From NCBI GenBank assembly GCA_900635465.1, contig LR134135.1, positions 2,356,001 to 2,420,000 on the forward strand: a stretch of DNA of 64,000 nucleotides. Reading direction: 5' to 3'. The stretch is from Lelliottia amnigena (GTDB lineage: Bacteria > Pseudomonadota > Gammaproteobacteria > Enterobacterales > Enterobacteriaceae). Of this stretch, positions 1 to 9,919 are shown piece after piece. The notes under the pieces were generated by a model. It worked only from the letters and a program-made list of their open reading frames with translations, searched no databases and was not told where the DNA came from. Both the position numbers and the translations under genes were made by a program. Position 1 is the stretch's first letter; every line of letters starts with the position of its first letter.

Positions 1-218
1 GAAAAATAGCGACGTGAAAAACGATTAGCGACTTTCTTCAACAATGGCTCCAGCGCAACGGCCAGCAGCATTCTGACGGGTTTACGGGCGACCGTTTTTA
101 CCGCCCAGCCCGCTACGCCTGCCGGGCCATAACGTAATGCTGTCAGTAAAACGAATTTCCCTGCGAATTTCAGGCCGGGCTTCATTTTCTGACCGGCCTG
201 TTGCCAGTTTGATTTCAT
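1..218 (-). CDS. pspD: Phage shock protein D, partial (C-terminus off the window)
   Basis: Small peripheral inner-membrane protein of the phage-shock response, last gene of the pspABCD run seen here. Reading leftward from the ATG at 216-218, the product starts [15 protein letters not shown] and continues with the hydrophobic/basic segment [18 protein letters not shown] typical of PspD. About 72 codons are visible and no stop is reached, so only the last residue or two are missing compared with the roughly 73-residue family. It starts 15 bases beyond the pspC stop, consistent with one transcript from the sigma54 promoter upstream of pspA. Its individual role is poorly defined in the literature. 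Confidence 0.9.
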   Translation of the reverse strand, partial: MKSNWQQAGQKMKPGLKFAGKFVLLTALRYGPAGVAGWAVKTVARKPVRMLLAVALEPLLKKVANRFSRRYF

Positions 219-232
219 GTTATTTCTCTCAG

Positions 233-592
233 TTAGAGCTGACGAAAACGGCTTCTGAGCGTAAAGGTATCAGAGGTGACATAACGCTCCATTTCGCGCA
301 GGCGTTTCTCCCCGGCAGCCAGTTCAGCATCCACGGTGTCCAGCAGATCGCTGCTTGTAGGCGCTTCATCTGAATAAAGCGCGCCGTCCGGGATCGGATC
401 CAGAACAAAGGACAAAATGATGTAAGCCACTAAGGTAATGAAGGCCAGCCCAAAGAAAATCGACAGCACTGTCACGACGCGAACCAGCTTTACCGGGACA
501 TCCAGATAATGCGCCAGGCCTGCGCAAACACCGCGAACCATCCCCTGCTGGGGAATACGCCATAATTTTTTGTTCAGATTAAGTCCGGCCAT
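233..592 (-). CDS. pspC: Phage shock protein C, envelope stress sensor
   Basis: Inner-membrane protein that, with PspB, senses envelope damage and draws PspA away from PspF. The 119-residue length equals that of E. coli PspC. The N-terminal PspC domain (about residues 8-65) carries the characteristic [20 protein letters not shown] stretch, followed by a long transmembrane helix around residues 40-65 and a charged C-terminal half with an [11 protein letters not shown] segment. The start codon overlaps the pspB stop, so the pair is translationally coupled. Expression should follow the psp sigma54 promoter. Confidence 0.97.
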   Translation of the reverse strand: MAGLNLNKKLWRIPQQGMVRGVCAGLAHYLDVPVKLVRVVTVLSIFFGLAFITLVAYIILSFVLDPIPDGALYSDEAPTSSDLLDTVDAELAAGEKRLREMERYVTSDTFTLRSRFRQL

Positions 593-816
593 TAACCATT
601 CCTCCAGTTCGGATGCTCTGCGTCGAGAATGTCTTCCAGCGTCTGGATACGTTCACGCATTTTTTTCGCCTCGTCGGTGAGCTGCATCAGGCGTTGCTGT
701 TCACTTTGTGACAGATCGCCCCGGGCTGAACGGTTGCTGTAATGCAGCCATAACCAGATCGGCAGGACGAAAAGCACGAAAATGGTCAGGGGAATAGCCA
801 GAAATAGCGCACTCAT
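592..816 (-). CDS. pspB: Phage shock protein B, membrane partner of PspC
   Basis: Small membrane protein (74 residues) that works with PspC to activate the psp response. The ATG at 814-816 gives MSALFLAIPLTIFVLFVLP, an N-terminal transmembrane helix, followed by a cytoplasmic coiled-coil-like segment rich in Glu/Gln/Arg. The frame is open further upstream, but the chosen start reproduces the E. coli length exactly. It lies 54 bases after pspA and overlaps pspC by one base. Confidence 0.96.
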   Translation of the reverse strand: MSALFLAIPLTIFVLFVLPIWLWLHYSNRSARGDLSQSEQQRLMQLTDEAKKMRERIQTLEDILDAEHPNWRNG

Positions 817-870
817 ATGTACTCCTTGTCTTACGATGCGTTGCGGCACGCCAGGGTGCCGCTTCAATTA

Positions 871-1540
<670 letters not shown>

Positions 1541-1599
1541 AATTCGAATCCTCACATTTCATATTTCTGTTATCGGGCGATGCCCTGCTGAACAGATAA

Positions 1600-1616
1600 T
1601 ACAAATGCCATGCCAA
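1600..1616 (-). promoter_or_regulatory. Sigma54 (-24/-12) promoter of pspABCD
   Basis: On the minus strand the sequence reads TTGGCATGGCATTTGTA. It has the GG of the -24 element and the TG of the -12 element spaced as in sigma54 promoters (TGGCAYG-N4-TTGCW). It sits about 60 bases upstream of the pspA ATG in the gap between divergent pspA and pspF, where the E. coli psp sigma54 promoter lies. PspF enhancer sites and an IHF site would be expected toward 1620-1700, but I did not delimit them. Confidence 0.8.
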
Positions 1617-1714
1617 CTTTATATCTTATTGATTTATAAGATTGTGGTTGATTTTAATGCAACGAGAACCTACTCTCACCTGGTGAATATCGCTAACGAG
1701 TGGTTAATTTCATC

Positions 1715-2692
1715 ATGACTGAATATAAAGATAATTTGCTTGGTGAGGCCAACAGTTTTCTGGAGATGCTGGAACAGGTGTCCCGGCTCGCACCGCTCAA
1801 TAAGCCAGTATTGATCATTGGTGAGCGCGGGACCGGGAAAGAGCTGATCGCCAACCGCCTGCACTTCCTGTCTGGGCGGTGGGATGGTCCGTTTATTTCG
1901 CTCAACTGCGCCGCGCTCAATGAGAACTTGCTGGATTCCGAACTGTTCGGCCATGAAGCGGGCGCTTTTACGGGTGCGCAAAAGCGCCATCCGGGGCGTT
2001 TTGAGCGGGCGGATGGCGGGACGTTGTTCCTCGATGAACTGGCCACGGCCCCAATGCTGGTGCAGGAAAAATTGCTGCGAGTGATTGAGTACGGTGAGCT
2101 GGAGCGTGTGGGCGGAAGCCAGCCTCTGCAGGTGAACGTCCGCCTGGTCTGTGCGACAAACGCCAACCTGCCGGAAATGGTGGCGGAGGAAAAATTCCGC
2201 GCTGACCTGCTGGACAGGCTGGCCTTTGATGTTGTCCAGTTGCCACCCCTGCGCGAGCGAAGCGGCGATATCATGCTCCTGGCAGAGCAGTTTGCGATTC
2301 AGATGTGCCGCGAATTAGGCCTGCCGCTTTTCGCCGGTTTTAGCGACTACGCGCGTGAAACGCTGCTCAGTTACGCCTGGCCTGGGAATATTCGTGAACT
2401 GAAAAACGTGGTTGAACGCTCTGTTTACCGCCATGCCAGCAGCGAAACTGAGCTGGACACTATCATTATCGACCCCTTCCATCGCAACGTTCCCGTGAAT
2501 CCTAAACCTGCGCATAATACGGATGCACCAGCTTTGCCGCTCGATTTGCGCCAGTTCCAGCATGTTCAGGAACAGCAGTTGCTGGAACACAGCCTGAAAA
2601 CGGCAAAATATAATCAGAAACAGGCAGCCGAACTGCTGGGCCTGACCTACCATCAATTAAGGGCATTGCTCAAAAAGCATCAAATGCGCTGA
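1715..2692 (+). CDS. pspF: PspF, sigma54 enhancer-binding activator of the psp operon
   Basis: AAA+ activator of the divergent psp operon; it lacks a receiver domain and is held inactive by PspA. The 325-residue product has Walker A GERGTGKE, the sigma54-contacting GAFTGA loop, Walker B-like GGTLFLDE, an arginine-finger region near FRADLLDRL, and a C-terminal Fis-type HTH (KYNQKQAAELLGLTYHQLRALLKK). The ATG at 1715 (MTEYKDNLLGEANSF) matches the E. coli start; the open frame extends five codons further upstream. Divergent from pspA and followed by sapA on the same strand. Confidence 0.97.
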   Translation: MTEYKDNLLGEANSFLEMLEQVSRLAPLNKPVLIIGERGTGKELIANRLHFLSGRWDGPFISLNCAALNENLLDSELFGHEAGAFTGAQKRHPGRFERADGGTLFLDELATAPMLVQEKLLRVIEYGELERVGGSQPLQVNVRLVCATNANLPEMVAEEKFRADLLDRLAFDVVQLPPLRERSGDIMLLAEQFAIQMCRELGLPLFAGFSDYARETLLSYAWPGNIRELKNVVERSVYRHASSETELDTIIIDPFHRNVPVNPKPAHNTDAPALPLDLRQFQHVQEQQLLEHSLKTAKYNQKQAAELLGLTYHQLRALLKKHQMR

Positions 2693-2700
2693 CATTATCA

Positions 2701-2741
2701 GCACTTACCCGCAGACATTTTTACGTAGCTAGGGTAAGTGC
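2701..2741. repeat. Perfect 10-bp inverted repeat between pspF and sapA
   Basis: GCACTTACCC at 2701-2710 is repeated inverted as GGGTAAGTGC at 2732-2741, with a 21-base T-rich loop. It begins eight bases after the pspF stop and ends 39 bases before sapA. It could be the pspF terminator (the loop rather than the tail is T-rich, which argues against this) or an operator or RNA hairpin for the sap operon. Function not determined. Confidence 0.5.
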
Positions 2742-2780
2742 GATACACTTTGCAGATCGAATCTAAAAATCTTGAAAATT

Positions 2781-4423
2781 ATGCGTCTGGTTTCATCGTC
2801 CCTGATTGCACTCGGTCTGTTTAGCCGCCTGGTCTATGCTGCGCCTGAACCGGCTACGCCTCCTGATATTCGCGACAGTGGTTTTGTCTATTGTGTCAGC
2901 GGGCAAGTCGACACGTTCAACCCGCAAAAAGCTGGTAGCGGCCTGATCGTCGATACGCTTGCCGCACAACTTTACGATCGTCTGCTTGATGTCGATCCCT
3001 ATACGTATCGTCTGGTTTCAGAGCTGGCCGACAGCTGGGAGGTGCTGGATAACGGCGCGACTTACCGTTTCCATCTGCGCAATGACGTCGCATTTCAATC
3101 AACGCCCTGGTTTAAACCCACGCGTAAATTGAACGCCGATGACGTGGTCTTTACCTTCCAGCGCATTTTTAATCGCAATCATCCCTGGCATAACGTTAAC
3201 GGCGGAAGCTTCCCCCTACTTTGACAGTCTGCAGTTTGCTGACACGGTCAAAAGCGTGCGCAAACTGGATAATCACACGGTTGAATTTAACCTCACGCGC
3301 CCTGACGCCTCTTTTTTGTGGCATCTGGCTACGCACTACGCGTCTGTAATGTCAGCTGAATATGCGGCGCAATTGACGAAGCAGGATCATCAGGAATTAC
3401 TGGACCGCCAGCCGGTCGGGACGGGCCCCTTCCAGTTGGCAGAATACCGTGCCGGTCAATACATTCGCCTGCAACGCCATGAACATTTCTGGCGCGGTAC
3501 GCCGTTGATGCCGCAAGTGGTGGTTGATCTGGGGTCTGGTGGGACGGGTCGACTGTCTAAACTGCTTACCGGCGAATGTGATGTCCTCGCCTGGCCAGCC
3601 GCTAGCCAGTTGACCAGCCTGCGCGACGATCCGCGTCTGCGTTTGACCTTGCGACCGGGAATGAATATCGCCTATCTGGCATTTAATACCGATAAACCGC
3701 CGATGAATAATCCCGCGGTTCGTCACGCTCTTGCGCTCGCTATCAATAATCAGCGTCTGATGCAGTCGATCTATTACGGCACAGCGGAGACTGCGGCGTC
3801 TATTTTGCCACGCGCCTCCTGGGCCTATGATAGTGACGCAAAAGTGACTGAGTACGATCCCGCAAAAGCACGCGAACAGCTCAAAGCGCTGGGTGCCGAG
3901 AATCTTACGCTGCAGCTTTGGGTCCCGACCAGTTCGCAGGCATGGAACCCTAGCCCCTTAAAAACCGCAGAACTGATTCAGGCGGATATGGCACAAGTGG
4001 GCGTTAAAGTGGTGATCGTTCCCGTCGAAGGTCGTTTCCAGGAAGCGCGGTTTAATGGACATGAATCATGACCTGACGTTATCCGGCTGGTCTACGGACA
4101 GTAACGATCCCGACAGTTTCTTCCGCCCACTTTTGAGCTGCGCGGCAATTCGGTCACAAACCAACTTTGCGCACTGGTGTAACCGGGAGTTTGACGCAGT
4201 TCTGCAAAAAGCGCTGTCGTCTCAGCAACTGGCATCGCGAATAGAAGCTTACGATGAAGCACAGAATATCCTGGCCAAAGAGTTACCGGTGCTGCCGTTA
4301 GCCTCTTCGCTGCGCCTGCAGGCCTATCGCTACGATATTAAAGGCCTGGTGCTTAGCCCCTTCGGCAACGCTTCGTTTGCGGGCGTATCGCGTGAGAAAA
4401 AGGAAGAGGTGAAAAAACCATGA
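2781..4423 (+). CDS. sapA: SapA periplasmic peptide-binding protein (two frameshifts, probable sequencing errors)
   Basis: Solute-binding component of the Sap transporter, linked to antimicrobial-peptide resistance and putrescine export/K+ uptake effects in enterobacteria. The ATG at 2781 gives [20 protein letters not shown], a signal peptide, then the SBP_bac_5 fold ([39 protein letters not shown]). The protein is spread over three frames. An extra C in CCCCC at 3212-3216 and an extra T in TTT at 4051-4053 each shift the frame; correcting both yields a roughly 547-residue protein collinear with E. coli SapA. A TTG nine bases earlier is an alternative start. The stop overlaps the sapB ATG (ATGA). 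Confidence 0.92.
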
Positions 4424-5385
4424 TTATTTTTACCTTACGTCGTTTGTTGCTTCTGGCGATTACGCTGTTCCTTCTGACGTTTGTTGGTTTCAGTCTGAGC
4501 TATTTTACGCCACATGCGCCGCTTCAGGGTTCGTCGCTGTGGGATGGTTGGCTGTTCTGGTTTAACGGAGTGTTGCACTGGGACTTTGGCGTTTCCAGCA
4601 TTAATGGTCAGCTTATCTCTGATCAGCTCAAAGAAGTTTTCCCGGCGACAATGGAGCTGTGCATTCTGGCATTTGGTTTTGCCCTGATGGTGGGGATACC
4701 GGTCGGTATGCTCGCGGGGATCACGCGCAACAAATGGCAGGACAAATTGATCAGCGCAATCGCCCTGCTCGGCTTTTCGATTCCTGTATTTTGGCTGGCG
4801 CTTCTTCTCACTCTGTTCTTCTCGCTCACGCTCGGCTGGCTGCCGGTTTCCGGACGCTTTGATCTGCTTTATAACGTGAAAACCATTACGGGCTTCGCCA
4901 TTATTGATGCCTGGCTTTCGGACTCTATCTGGCGTCATGAAATGATCATCAGCACGCTGCGACACATGGTATTACCGGTGTTGACGCTGGCCGTTGCGCC
5001 GACCACGGAAGTCATCCGCCTGATGCGTACCAGCACAATAGACGTCTTCGATCAAAACTATGTAAAAGCGGCCGCCACGCGCGGTTTATCACGACTCACC
5101 ATTTTGCGTCGCCACGTTCTCCATAACGCACTCCCGCCGGTAATTCCAAAACTGGGGCTGCAATTTTCTACCATGCTGACGCTAGCGATGATTACCGAGA
5201 TGGTCTTTAGCTGGCCTGGTCTGGGGCGCTGGATGATTAATGCGATTCGCCAGCAGGACTACGCGGCAATTTCTGCCGGGGTGATGATCATCGGTTCGCT
5301 GGTGATCATCGTCAACGTGATTTCCGACATTCTGGGCGCTATGGCTAACCCGCTGAAACATAAGGAATGGTATGCCTTACGATAG
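4420..5385 (+). CDS. sapB: SapB, ABC transporter permease
   Basis: Inner-membrane permease of the Sap system, 321 residues as in E. coli. It begins [20 protein letters not shown], has about six hydrophobic segments, and carries the DppB/OppB-type EAA loop ([20 protein letters not shown]) that docks the ATPase. Its ATG overlaps the sapA stop, and its 3' end overlaps sapC by 14 bases, so translation is tightly coupled. It forms the channel with SapC and is powered by SapD and SapF. Confidence 0.97.
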   Translation: MIIFTLRRLLLLAITLFLLTFVGFSLSYFTPHAPLQGSSLWDGWLFWFNGVLHWDFGVSSINGQLISDQLKEVFPATMELCILAFGFALMVGIPVGMLAGITRNKWQDKLISAIALLGFSIPVFWLALLLTLFFSLTLGWLPVSGRFDLLYNVKTITGFAIIDAWLSDSIWRHEMIISTLRHMVLPVLTLAVAPTTEVIRLMRTSTIDVFDQNYVKAAATRGLSRLTILRRHVLHNALPPVIPKLGLQFSTMLTLAMITEMVFSWPGLGRWMINAIRQQDYAAISAGVMIIGSLVIIVNVISDILGAMANPLKHKEWYALR

Positions 5386-6261
5386 CGTATACAGGGAAAA
5401 ACGCGCTCCCGGTGTTCTGCGCACCGTGTGGCGCAAATTCTATGGCGACACCACGGCGATGATCGGCCTTTACGGCTGCGGTGGTCTGGCATTGCTGTGC
5501 ATTTTTGGTTCGTGGTTTGCGCCTTACGGACTCGATCAGCAGTTCCTTGGCTATCAGCTGCTGCCCCCTTCATGGTCGCGCTATGGCGAGGTTTCCTTCT
5601 TTCTCGGCACCGACGATTTAGGCCGCGATGTGTTGAGCCGCCTGTTAAGCGGCGCCGCCCCGACGGTCGGCGGCGCATTTGTTGTGACGTTTGCCGCCAC
5701 CGTTTTTGGTCTGGCGCTCGGGATTTTTGCCGGTGCTACGCACGGTCTGCGTTCGGCTGTTCTGAATCATATTCTGGATACGCTACTGTCGATCCCGTCG
5801 CTGCTGCTGGCCATTATTGTGGTCGCCTTCGCTGGGCCGCATCTTTCTCACGCGATGTTTGCCGTCTGGCTGGCGCTGCTCCCGCGCATGGTTCGCTCAG
5901 TTTACAGTCTGGTTCATGATGAGCTCGAGAAAGAGTATGTGGTCGCGGCACGCCTCGACGGGGCAACGACCATGAATATTTTGTGGTTTGCGGTGATGCC
6001 GAACATTGCCTCTGGGCTGGTGACGGAAATTACGCGCGCGCTTTCAATGGCGATTCTGGATATCGCCGCGCTCGGTTTTCTCGATCTTGGCGCGCAACTT
6101 CCCTCCCCGGAATGGGGCGCGATGCTTGGCGACGCGCTGGAATTAATTTATGTTGCGCCGTGGACGGTGATGCTACCTGGTGCTGCAATTATGGTGAGTG
6201 TTCTGCTGATTAACCTGCTGGGCGATGGTATCCGCCACGCGATTAATGCGGGGTGCAATAA
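5372..6261 (+). CDS. sapC: SapC, ABC transporter permease (3'-terminal frameshift, probable sequencing error)
   Basis: Second permease of the Sap transporter (DppC/OppC type) with an N-terminal cytoplasmic arm, a [20 protein letters not shown] motif and an EAA-like loop near [18 protein letters not shown]. As sequenced the frame runs on to 6355 with a foreign tail. In the G run at 6250-6253 one G seems to be missing; restoring it gives an ending INAGVQ followed by TAA at 6259-6261. That yields the family length of about 296 residues and a TAATG overlap with sapD, so I end the gene at 6261. Confidence 0.9.
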
Positions 6262-7252
6262 TGCCGTTACTGGATATCCGCAATCTCACTATCGAATTCA
6301 AAACCTCCGAGGGCTGGGTGAAAGCCGTAGACCGCGTGAGTATTACGCTGGCTGAAGGCGAAATCCGCGGACTGGTGGGCGAATCTGGCTCGGGTAAAAG
6401 TCTTATAGCCAAAGCCATTTGCGGCGTCGCGAAGGACAACTGGCGCGTGACAGCCGACCGCATGCGGTTTGACGATATCGATTTGCTACGGTTGTCACCA
6501 CGCGAGCGCCGCAAGCTGGTGGGTCATAACGTGTCGATGATCTTCCAGGAGCCACAATCCTGTCTCGATCCTTCAGAACGTGTCGGCAAACAGTTGATGC
6601 AGAATATTCCCGGCTGGACCTATAAAGGCCGCTGGTGGCAGCGCGTGGGCTGGCGTAAACGCCGCGCTATTGAGCTGTTGCACCGCGTCGGGATTAAAGA
6701 TCATAAAGACGCGATGCGCAGCTTCCCGTATGAATTGACCGACGGCGAATGTCAGAAGGTGATGATCGCCATTGCGCTGGCCAATCAGCCACGCATGTTG
6801 ATTGCCGATGAACCGACAAACGCCATGGAGCCGACCACCCAGGCGCAAATTTTCCGCCTGCTGACGCGCCTTAATCAGAACAATAACACCACCATTTTGC
6901 TGATCAGCCACGACCTGCAGATGCTGAGTAAATGGGCGGATAAAATTGACGTGATGTATTGCGGACAGACGGTAGAGACCGCCGTCAGCGAAGATCTGGT
7001 GTCTGCGCCGCACCATCCGTATACCCAGGCCCTGATCCGCGCTATTCCTGATTTTGGCAGCGCGATGCCGCATAAAAGCCGTCTGAATACTTTACCGGGG
7101 CGATTCCGTTGCTGGAGTCGCTGCCGATTGGCTGTCGACTGGGTCCTCGCTGCCCTTATGCGCAGCGCAAATGCATTGAGACGCCTCGGTTGACTGGCGC
7201 TAAAACGCATCTTTTTGCCTGTCATTTCCCGCTGAACATGGAGAGAGAGTGA
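6261..7252 (+). CDS. sapD: SapD, ABC transporter ATPase (3' frameshift, probable sequencing error)
   Basis: ATP-binding subunit of the Sap system. It has Walker A GESGSGKS, a Q-loop region [18 protein letters not shown], an unusual signature [15 protein letters not shown] in place of LSGGQ (also seen in E. coli SapD), and Walker [14 protein letters not shown]. In the G run at 7097-7100 one base appears missing. Restoring it converts the divergent tail into the expected family ending with the Cys-containing oligopeptide-type C-terminus ([15 protein letters not shown]) and a TGA at 7250-7252, 330 residues in total. The ATG at 6261 overlaps the sapC stop. Confidence 0.92.
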
Positions 7253-7253
7253 A

Positions 7254-8060
7254 ATGGTCGAAACATTGCTTGAAGTACGCAATCTCAGTAAGACCTTTCG
7301 CTATCGCACTGGCCTGTTTCATCGCCAGACGGTCGAGGCAGTAAAACCGCTCAGCTTTACCCTGCGCGAAAAACAGACGCTGGCTATTATCGGCGAGAAC
7401 GGTTCCGGTAAATCGACGCTGGCGAAAATGCTTGCAGGAATGGTGGAACCGAGCGCAGGCGATGTGCTCATTGACGATCATTTTTTGTCGTTTGGTGACT
7501 ATTCATTCCGCAGTCAGCGCATTCGTATGATTTTCCAGGATCCGTCGACATCACTGAATCCGCGGCAGCGCATTTCGCAAATTCTCGATTTCCCGTTGCG
7601 CCTGAATACGGATCTGGAACCCGAGGCACGCCGCAAGCGAATCATTGAAACGCTGCGAATGGTGGGTTTGCTGCCCGATCATGTCAGCTATTATCCGCAC
7701 ATGCTGGCTCCAGGGCAGAAGCAGCGTCTCGGGCTGGCGCGTGCGCTTATCCTGCGTCCGAAGGTGATTATCGCCGATGAAGCGCTGGCTTCGCTGGATA
7801 TGTCGATGCGTTCGCAACTGATCAACCTGATGCTGGAATTACAGGAGAAACAGGGGATCTCCTATATCTATGTGACACAGCATTTAGGAATGATGAAACA
7901 CATCAGCGATCAGGTTCTGGTGATGCATCACGGCGAAGTGGTTGAGCGTGGAAGTACTGCGGATGTTTTGGCCTCTCCGCTTCACGACCTGACGAAACGA
8001 TTGATTGCCGGACATTTTGGCGAAGCATTAACGGCAGACGCGTGGCGGAAAGATAAATAA
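7254..8060 (+). CDS. sapF: SapF, ABC transporter ATPase
   Basis: Second ATPase of the Sap transporter, 268 residues as in E. coli. Walker A is GENGSGKST, the signature is LAPGQKQRLGLARAL, and Walker B is KVIIADEALASLD followed by an H-loop-type segment (YVTQHLGMM). The ATG follows the corrected sapD stop by one base, with a GAGAGAG Shine-Dalgarno inside the sapD 3' end. Last gene of the operon, closed by a strong hairpin terminator. Confidence 0.97.
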   Translation: MVETLLEVRNLSKTFRYRTGLFHRQTVEAVKPLSFTLREKQTLAIIGENGSGKSTLAKMLAGMVEPSAGDVLIDDHFLSFGDYSFRSQRIRMIFQDPSTSLNPRQRISQILDFPLRLNTDLEPEARRKRIIETLRMVGLLPDHVSYYPHMLAPGQKQRLGLARALILRPKVIIADEALASLDMSMRSQLINLMLELQEKQGISYIYVTQHLGMMKHISDQVLVMHHGEVVERGSTADVLASPLHDLTKRLIAGHFGEALTADAWRKDK

Positions 8061-8062
8061 TA

Positions 8063-8086
8063 AAAGGCGGATTACACCGCCTTTTT
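8063..8086 (+). terminator. Rho-independent terminator of the sap operon
   Basis: AAAGGCGG and CCGCCTTT flank a 6-base loop and are followed by a T run, three bases after the sapF stop. Confidence 0.9.
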
Positions 8087-8318
8087 GTTATCTCCAGGTG
8101 CCATCATGAAGATGATAACTGGTGATAACAAAATAACAGGAAGAGTGAATTTAATCCCCTCCCGCTCCTCTGGGGATGTTTATGTTGTGGTTCCGTAACA
8201 GCACGATTAACGCATTCAACAGGTTCGCTGTGTATTTTCGGATTCATAATAATGATGCTACATGAATATTTTTAGAGATAATTAATAAGTTGCCTAACTT
8301 TATTAATTGCGAACAAAA

Positions 8319-8972
8319 ATGAATTCATCTCGACTCCACCCCACATTATTTTCATCTTCTTTGGAAAAACCACAGGATCATATTTTACGTTTAATCAAGA
8401 CGTTGTCCCCGCACGCTAAGGTTGTTCCCGGCGACAAACTCTCCACGCTCGACTTTGTCAGAGCCAATACTAAACAGTGCTATTTGCTGGAAGAAGGTCA
8501 TGTGATCATCAATCGCAGAGATGATGGCATTACCCTCAACACCGAATCAGCCCCATTCGTCTTTGGATTTACCTTAAACAGCAATCTGCATCCACGCTTG
8601 TGTATCCGGCCGTCACCCGACGCTGTGCTTCGCAGGCTTTCGCTCGAAAGTGCCATGCATTTTGTTGAAAAAGAGTCACTCTGGGAATCGTTGACCCAGT
8701 TGCTTATTTTCATCTCAGCACGTCTGTTTAGGCACTGTACAAGGCTGTCACAATCAGGAATGTATGAAACGGTTCGCTCGCTTTTAATTGAGCTCATTAA
8801 TGAGTCACCCAAAATCCGTCATGCTGAATCAACCTACAATTACATTCAAAACAGGTGCTTACTTTCCCGCAGCGGAATTATGTCGATACTTTCTTCACTT
8901 CGTGCTGGCGGACACATTGAGCTAGAGAATGGTAAGCTCGCAAAAATCAATTATCTGCCTGAAAAAATATGA
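8319..8972 (+). CDS. IprA/YaiV-like regulator, CRP-fold with C-terminal winged helix (copy 1)
   Basis: Predicted cytoplasmic transcriptional regulator of about 217 residues. The N-terminal two thirds resemble the cyclic-nucleotide-binding-type beta fold (CYLLEEGHVIINRRDDG) without the cAMP-contact residues of CRP. The C-terminus is an HTH with the family hallmark YIQNRCLLSRSGIMSILSSL followed by a basic tail ending KINYLPEKI. This matches the IprA family (YaiV in E. coli), whose Salmonella member influences peroxide resistance. The ATG at 8319 is chosen; a TTG four codons upstream is possible and neither has a clear ribosome site. Relatively AT-rich. Tandem paralogue of the next gene, between sap and fabI. 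Confidence 0.8.
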   Translation: MNSSRLHPTLFSSSLEKPQDHILRLIKTLSPHAKVVPGDKLSTLDFVRANTKQCYLLEEGHVIINRRDDGITLNTESAPFVFGFTLNSNLHPRLCIRPSPDAVLRRLSLESAMHFVEKESLWESLTQLLIFISARLFRHCTRLSQSGMYETVRSLLIELINESPKIRHAESTYNYIQNRCLLSRSGIMSILSSLRAGGHIELENGKLAKINYLPEKI

Positions 8973-9078
8973 GTTAAATCAACTACTCTTCCTATTTTTA
9001 AACGTTGTAAATTCCAAACTATTTATCTACTCTTATCATTACATGTTTATTAGGTTTAATATTAAGGATGGAAAACCT

Positions 9079-9690
9079 TTGGAAACCCCTGCATTAAACC
9101 AGCCATTTCCGTGGGCCAAACAACTGGTCGAATCCTTAACGCCTTTTGCGCCAATAAAATCCTATCGCAAAGGGATACGCCTGGGGCTCATTGAGAACGA
9201 TGAGCCGGTATGTCGTTTGATTCATTCAGGCTCAATTGAAGTACACCGTTCTTCAGATGGACTACTCATTGTCTCGCTACCCGCACCCGGAATCATTGGT
9301 CTGGGTGTACATGACGCCTTTCTTGTGACGGCTGAAACGTGCAAAGTCTCCACGCTGACCGTAGCAGAGATGCAGCAGCACATTTCTGATAATGGTCTTT
9401 GGGAGATAGCGGCCCAGCATATGATTGTTGTCACGAATAAGCTTTATTCCTACAGCAAACAAATGAGTGCGCCCACTGCGTATGAAGTGATTCGTAACCA
9501 GCTACGTGAACTGAGTCACGAACCCGCACACCTTCGTGAAAACGTCACGATTGAACGCTACATCCGCGATAAAACACATCTCTCCCGAAGCAGCATAATG
9601 AAAATCTTGTCTGAGTTAAAAACGGGCGGATATATCGTCATTAAGGACGGGCGGTTATGCGAGATTAAGCATCTTCCCGCAAAATACTGA
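9079..9690 (+). CDS. IprA/YaiV-like regulator, tandem paralogue (copy 2)
   Basis: Second CRP-fold/HTH regulator of the same family: LIHSGSIEVHRSSDGLLIVS in the beta domain, then YIRDKTHLSRSSIMKILSEL in the HTH and a C-terminus ending CEIKHLPAKY. It aligns with the preceding gene along its length. I place the start at the TTG at 9079 because AAGGA lies ten bases upstream, and it matches the start of homology between the two copies. An in-frame ATG at 9043 is the alternative (12 more codons). Function unknown; possibly oxidative-stress or envelope regulation by analogy with IprA. Confidence 0.78.
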   Translation: METPALNQPFPWAKQLVESLTPFAPIKSYRKGIRLGLIENDEPVCRLIHSGSIEVHRSSDGLLIVSLPAPGIIGLGVHDAFLVTAETCKVSTLTVAEMQQHISDNGLWEIAAQHMIVVTNKLYSYSKQMSAPTAYEVIRNQLRELSHEPAHLRENVTIERYIRDKTHLSRSSIMKILSELKTGGYIVIKDGRLCEIKHLPAKY

Positions 9691-9799
9691 CCGCGGCGCG
9701 GGAGGTTGGATCAGTTCAGATCCTTTCTACTGGTATCATCCTGCCGTGTTATGTCGTTATCTTAAAAGCTGAAACCTGACGGCTCTTTTGAAATTCAGG

Positions 9800-9829
9800 T
9801 GACATTTCATCTGCATAGTGGGCTATAAT
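9800..9829 (+). promoter_or_regulatory. Probable sigma70 promoter of fabI
   Basis: TGACAT at 9800-9805 and a perfect TATAAT at 9824-9829 with an 18-base spacer lie about 90 bases upstream of the fabI ATG in the only gap before it. Confidence 0.65.
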
Positions 9830-9919
9830 TCTGCCCTGCTATTTATTTATTCTGGCGATGTGATTTCTAACTATATGAATACAAAGCCAAAGTAAGCAAT
9901 GACTATAAGGATCAAAGCT

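Noticed and set aside
137..373. Plus-strand frame over pspC/pspD
   Set aside because: It is antisense to the clear pspC and pspD coding sequences and gives an unrecognisable peptide.
3139..4423. Two separate sapA-like genes or pseudogene fragments
   Set aside because: Fragments are collinear with one SapA protein and joined by single-base homopolymer indels, so one gene with sequencing errors is the simpler reading.
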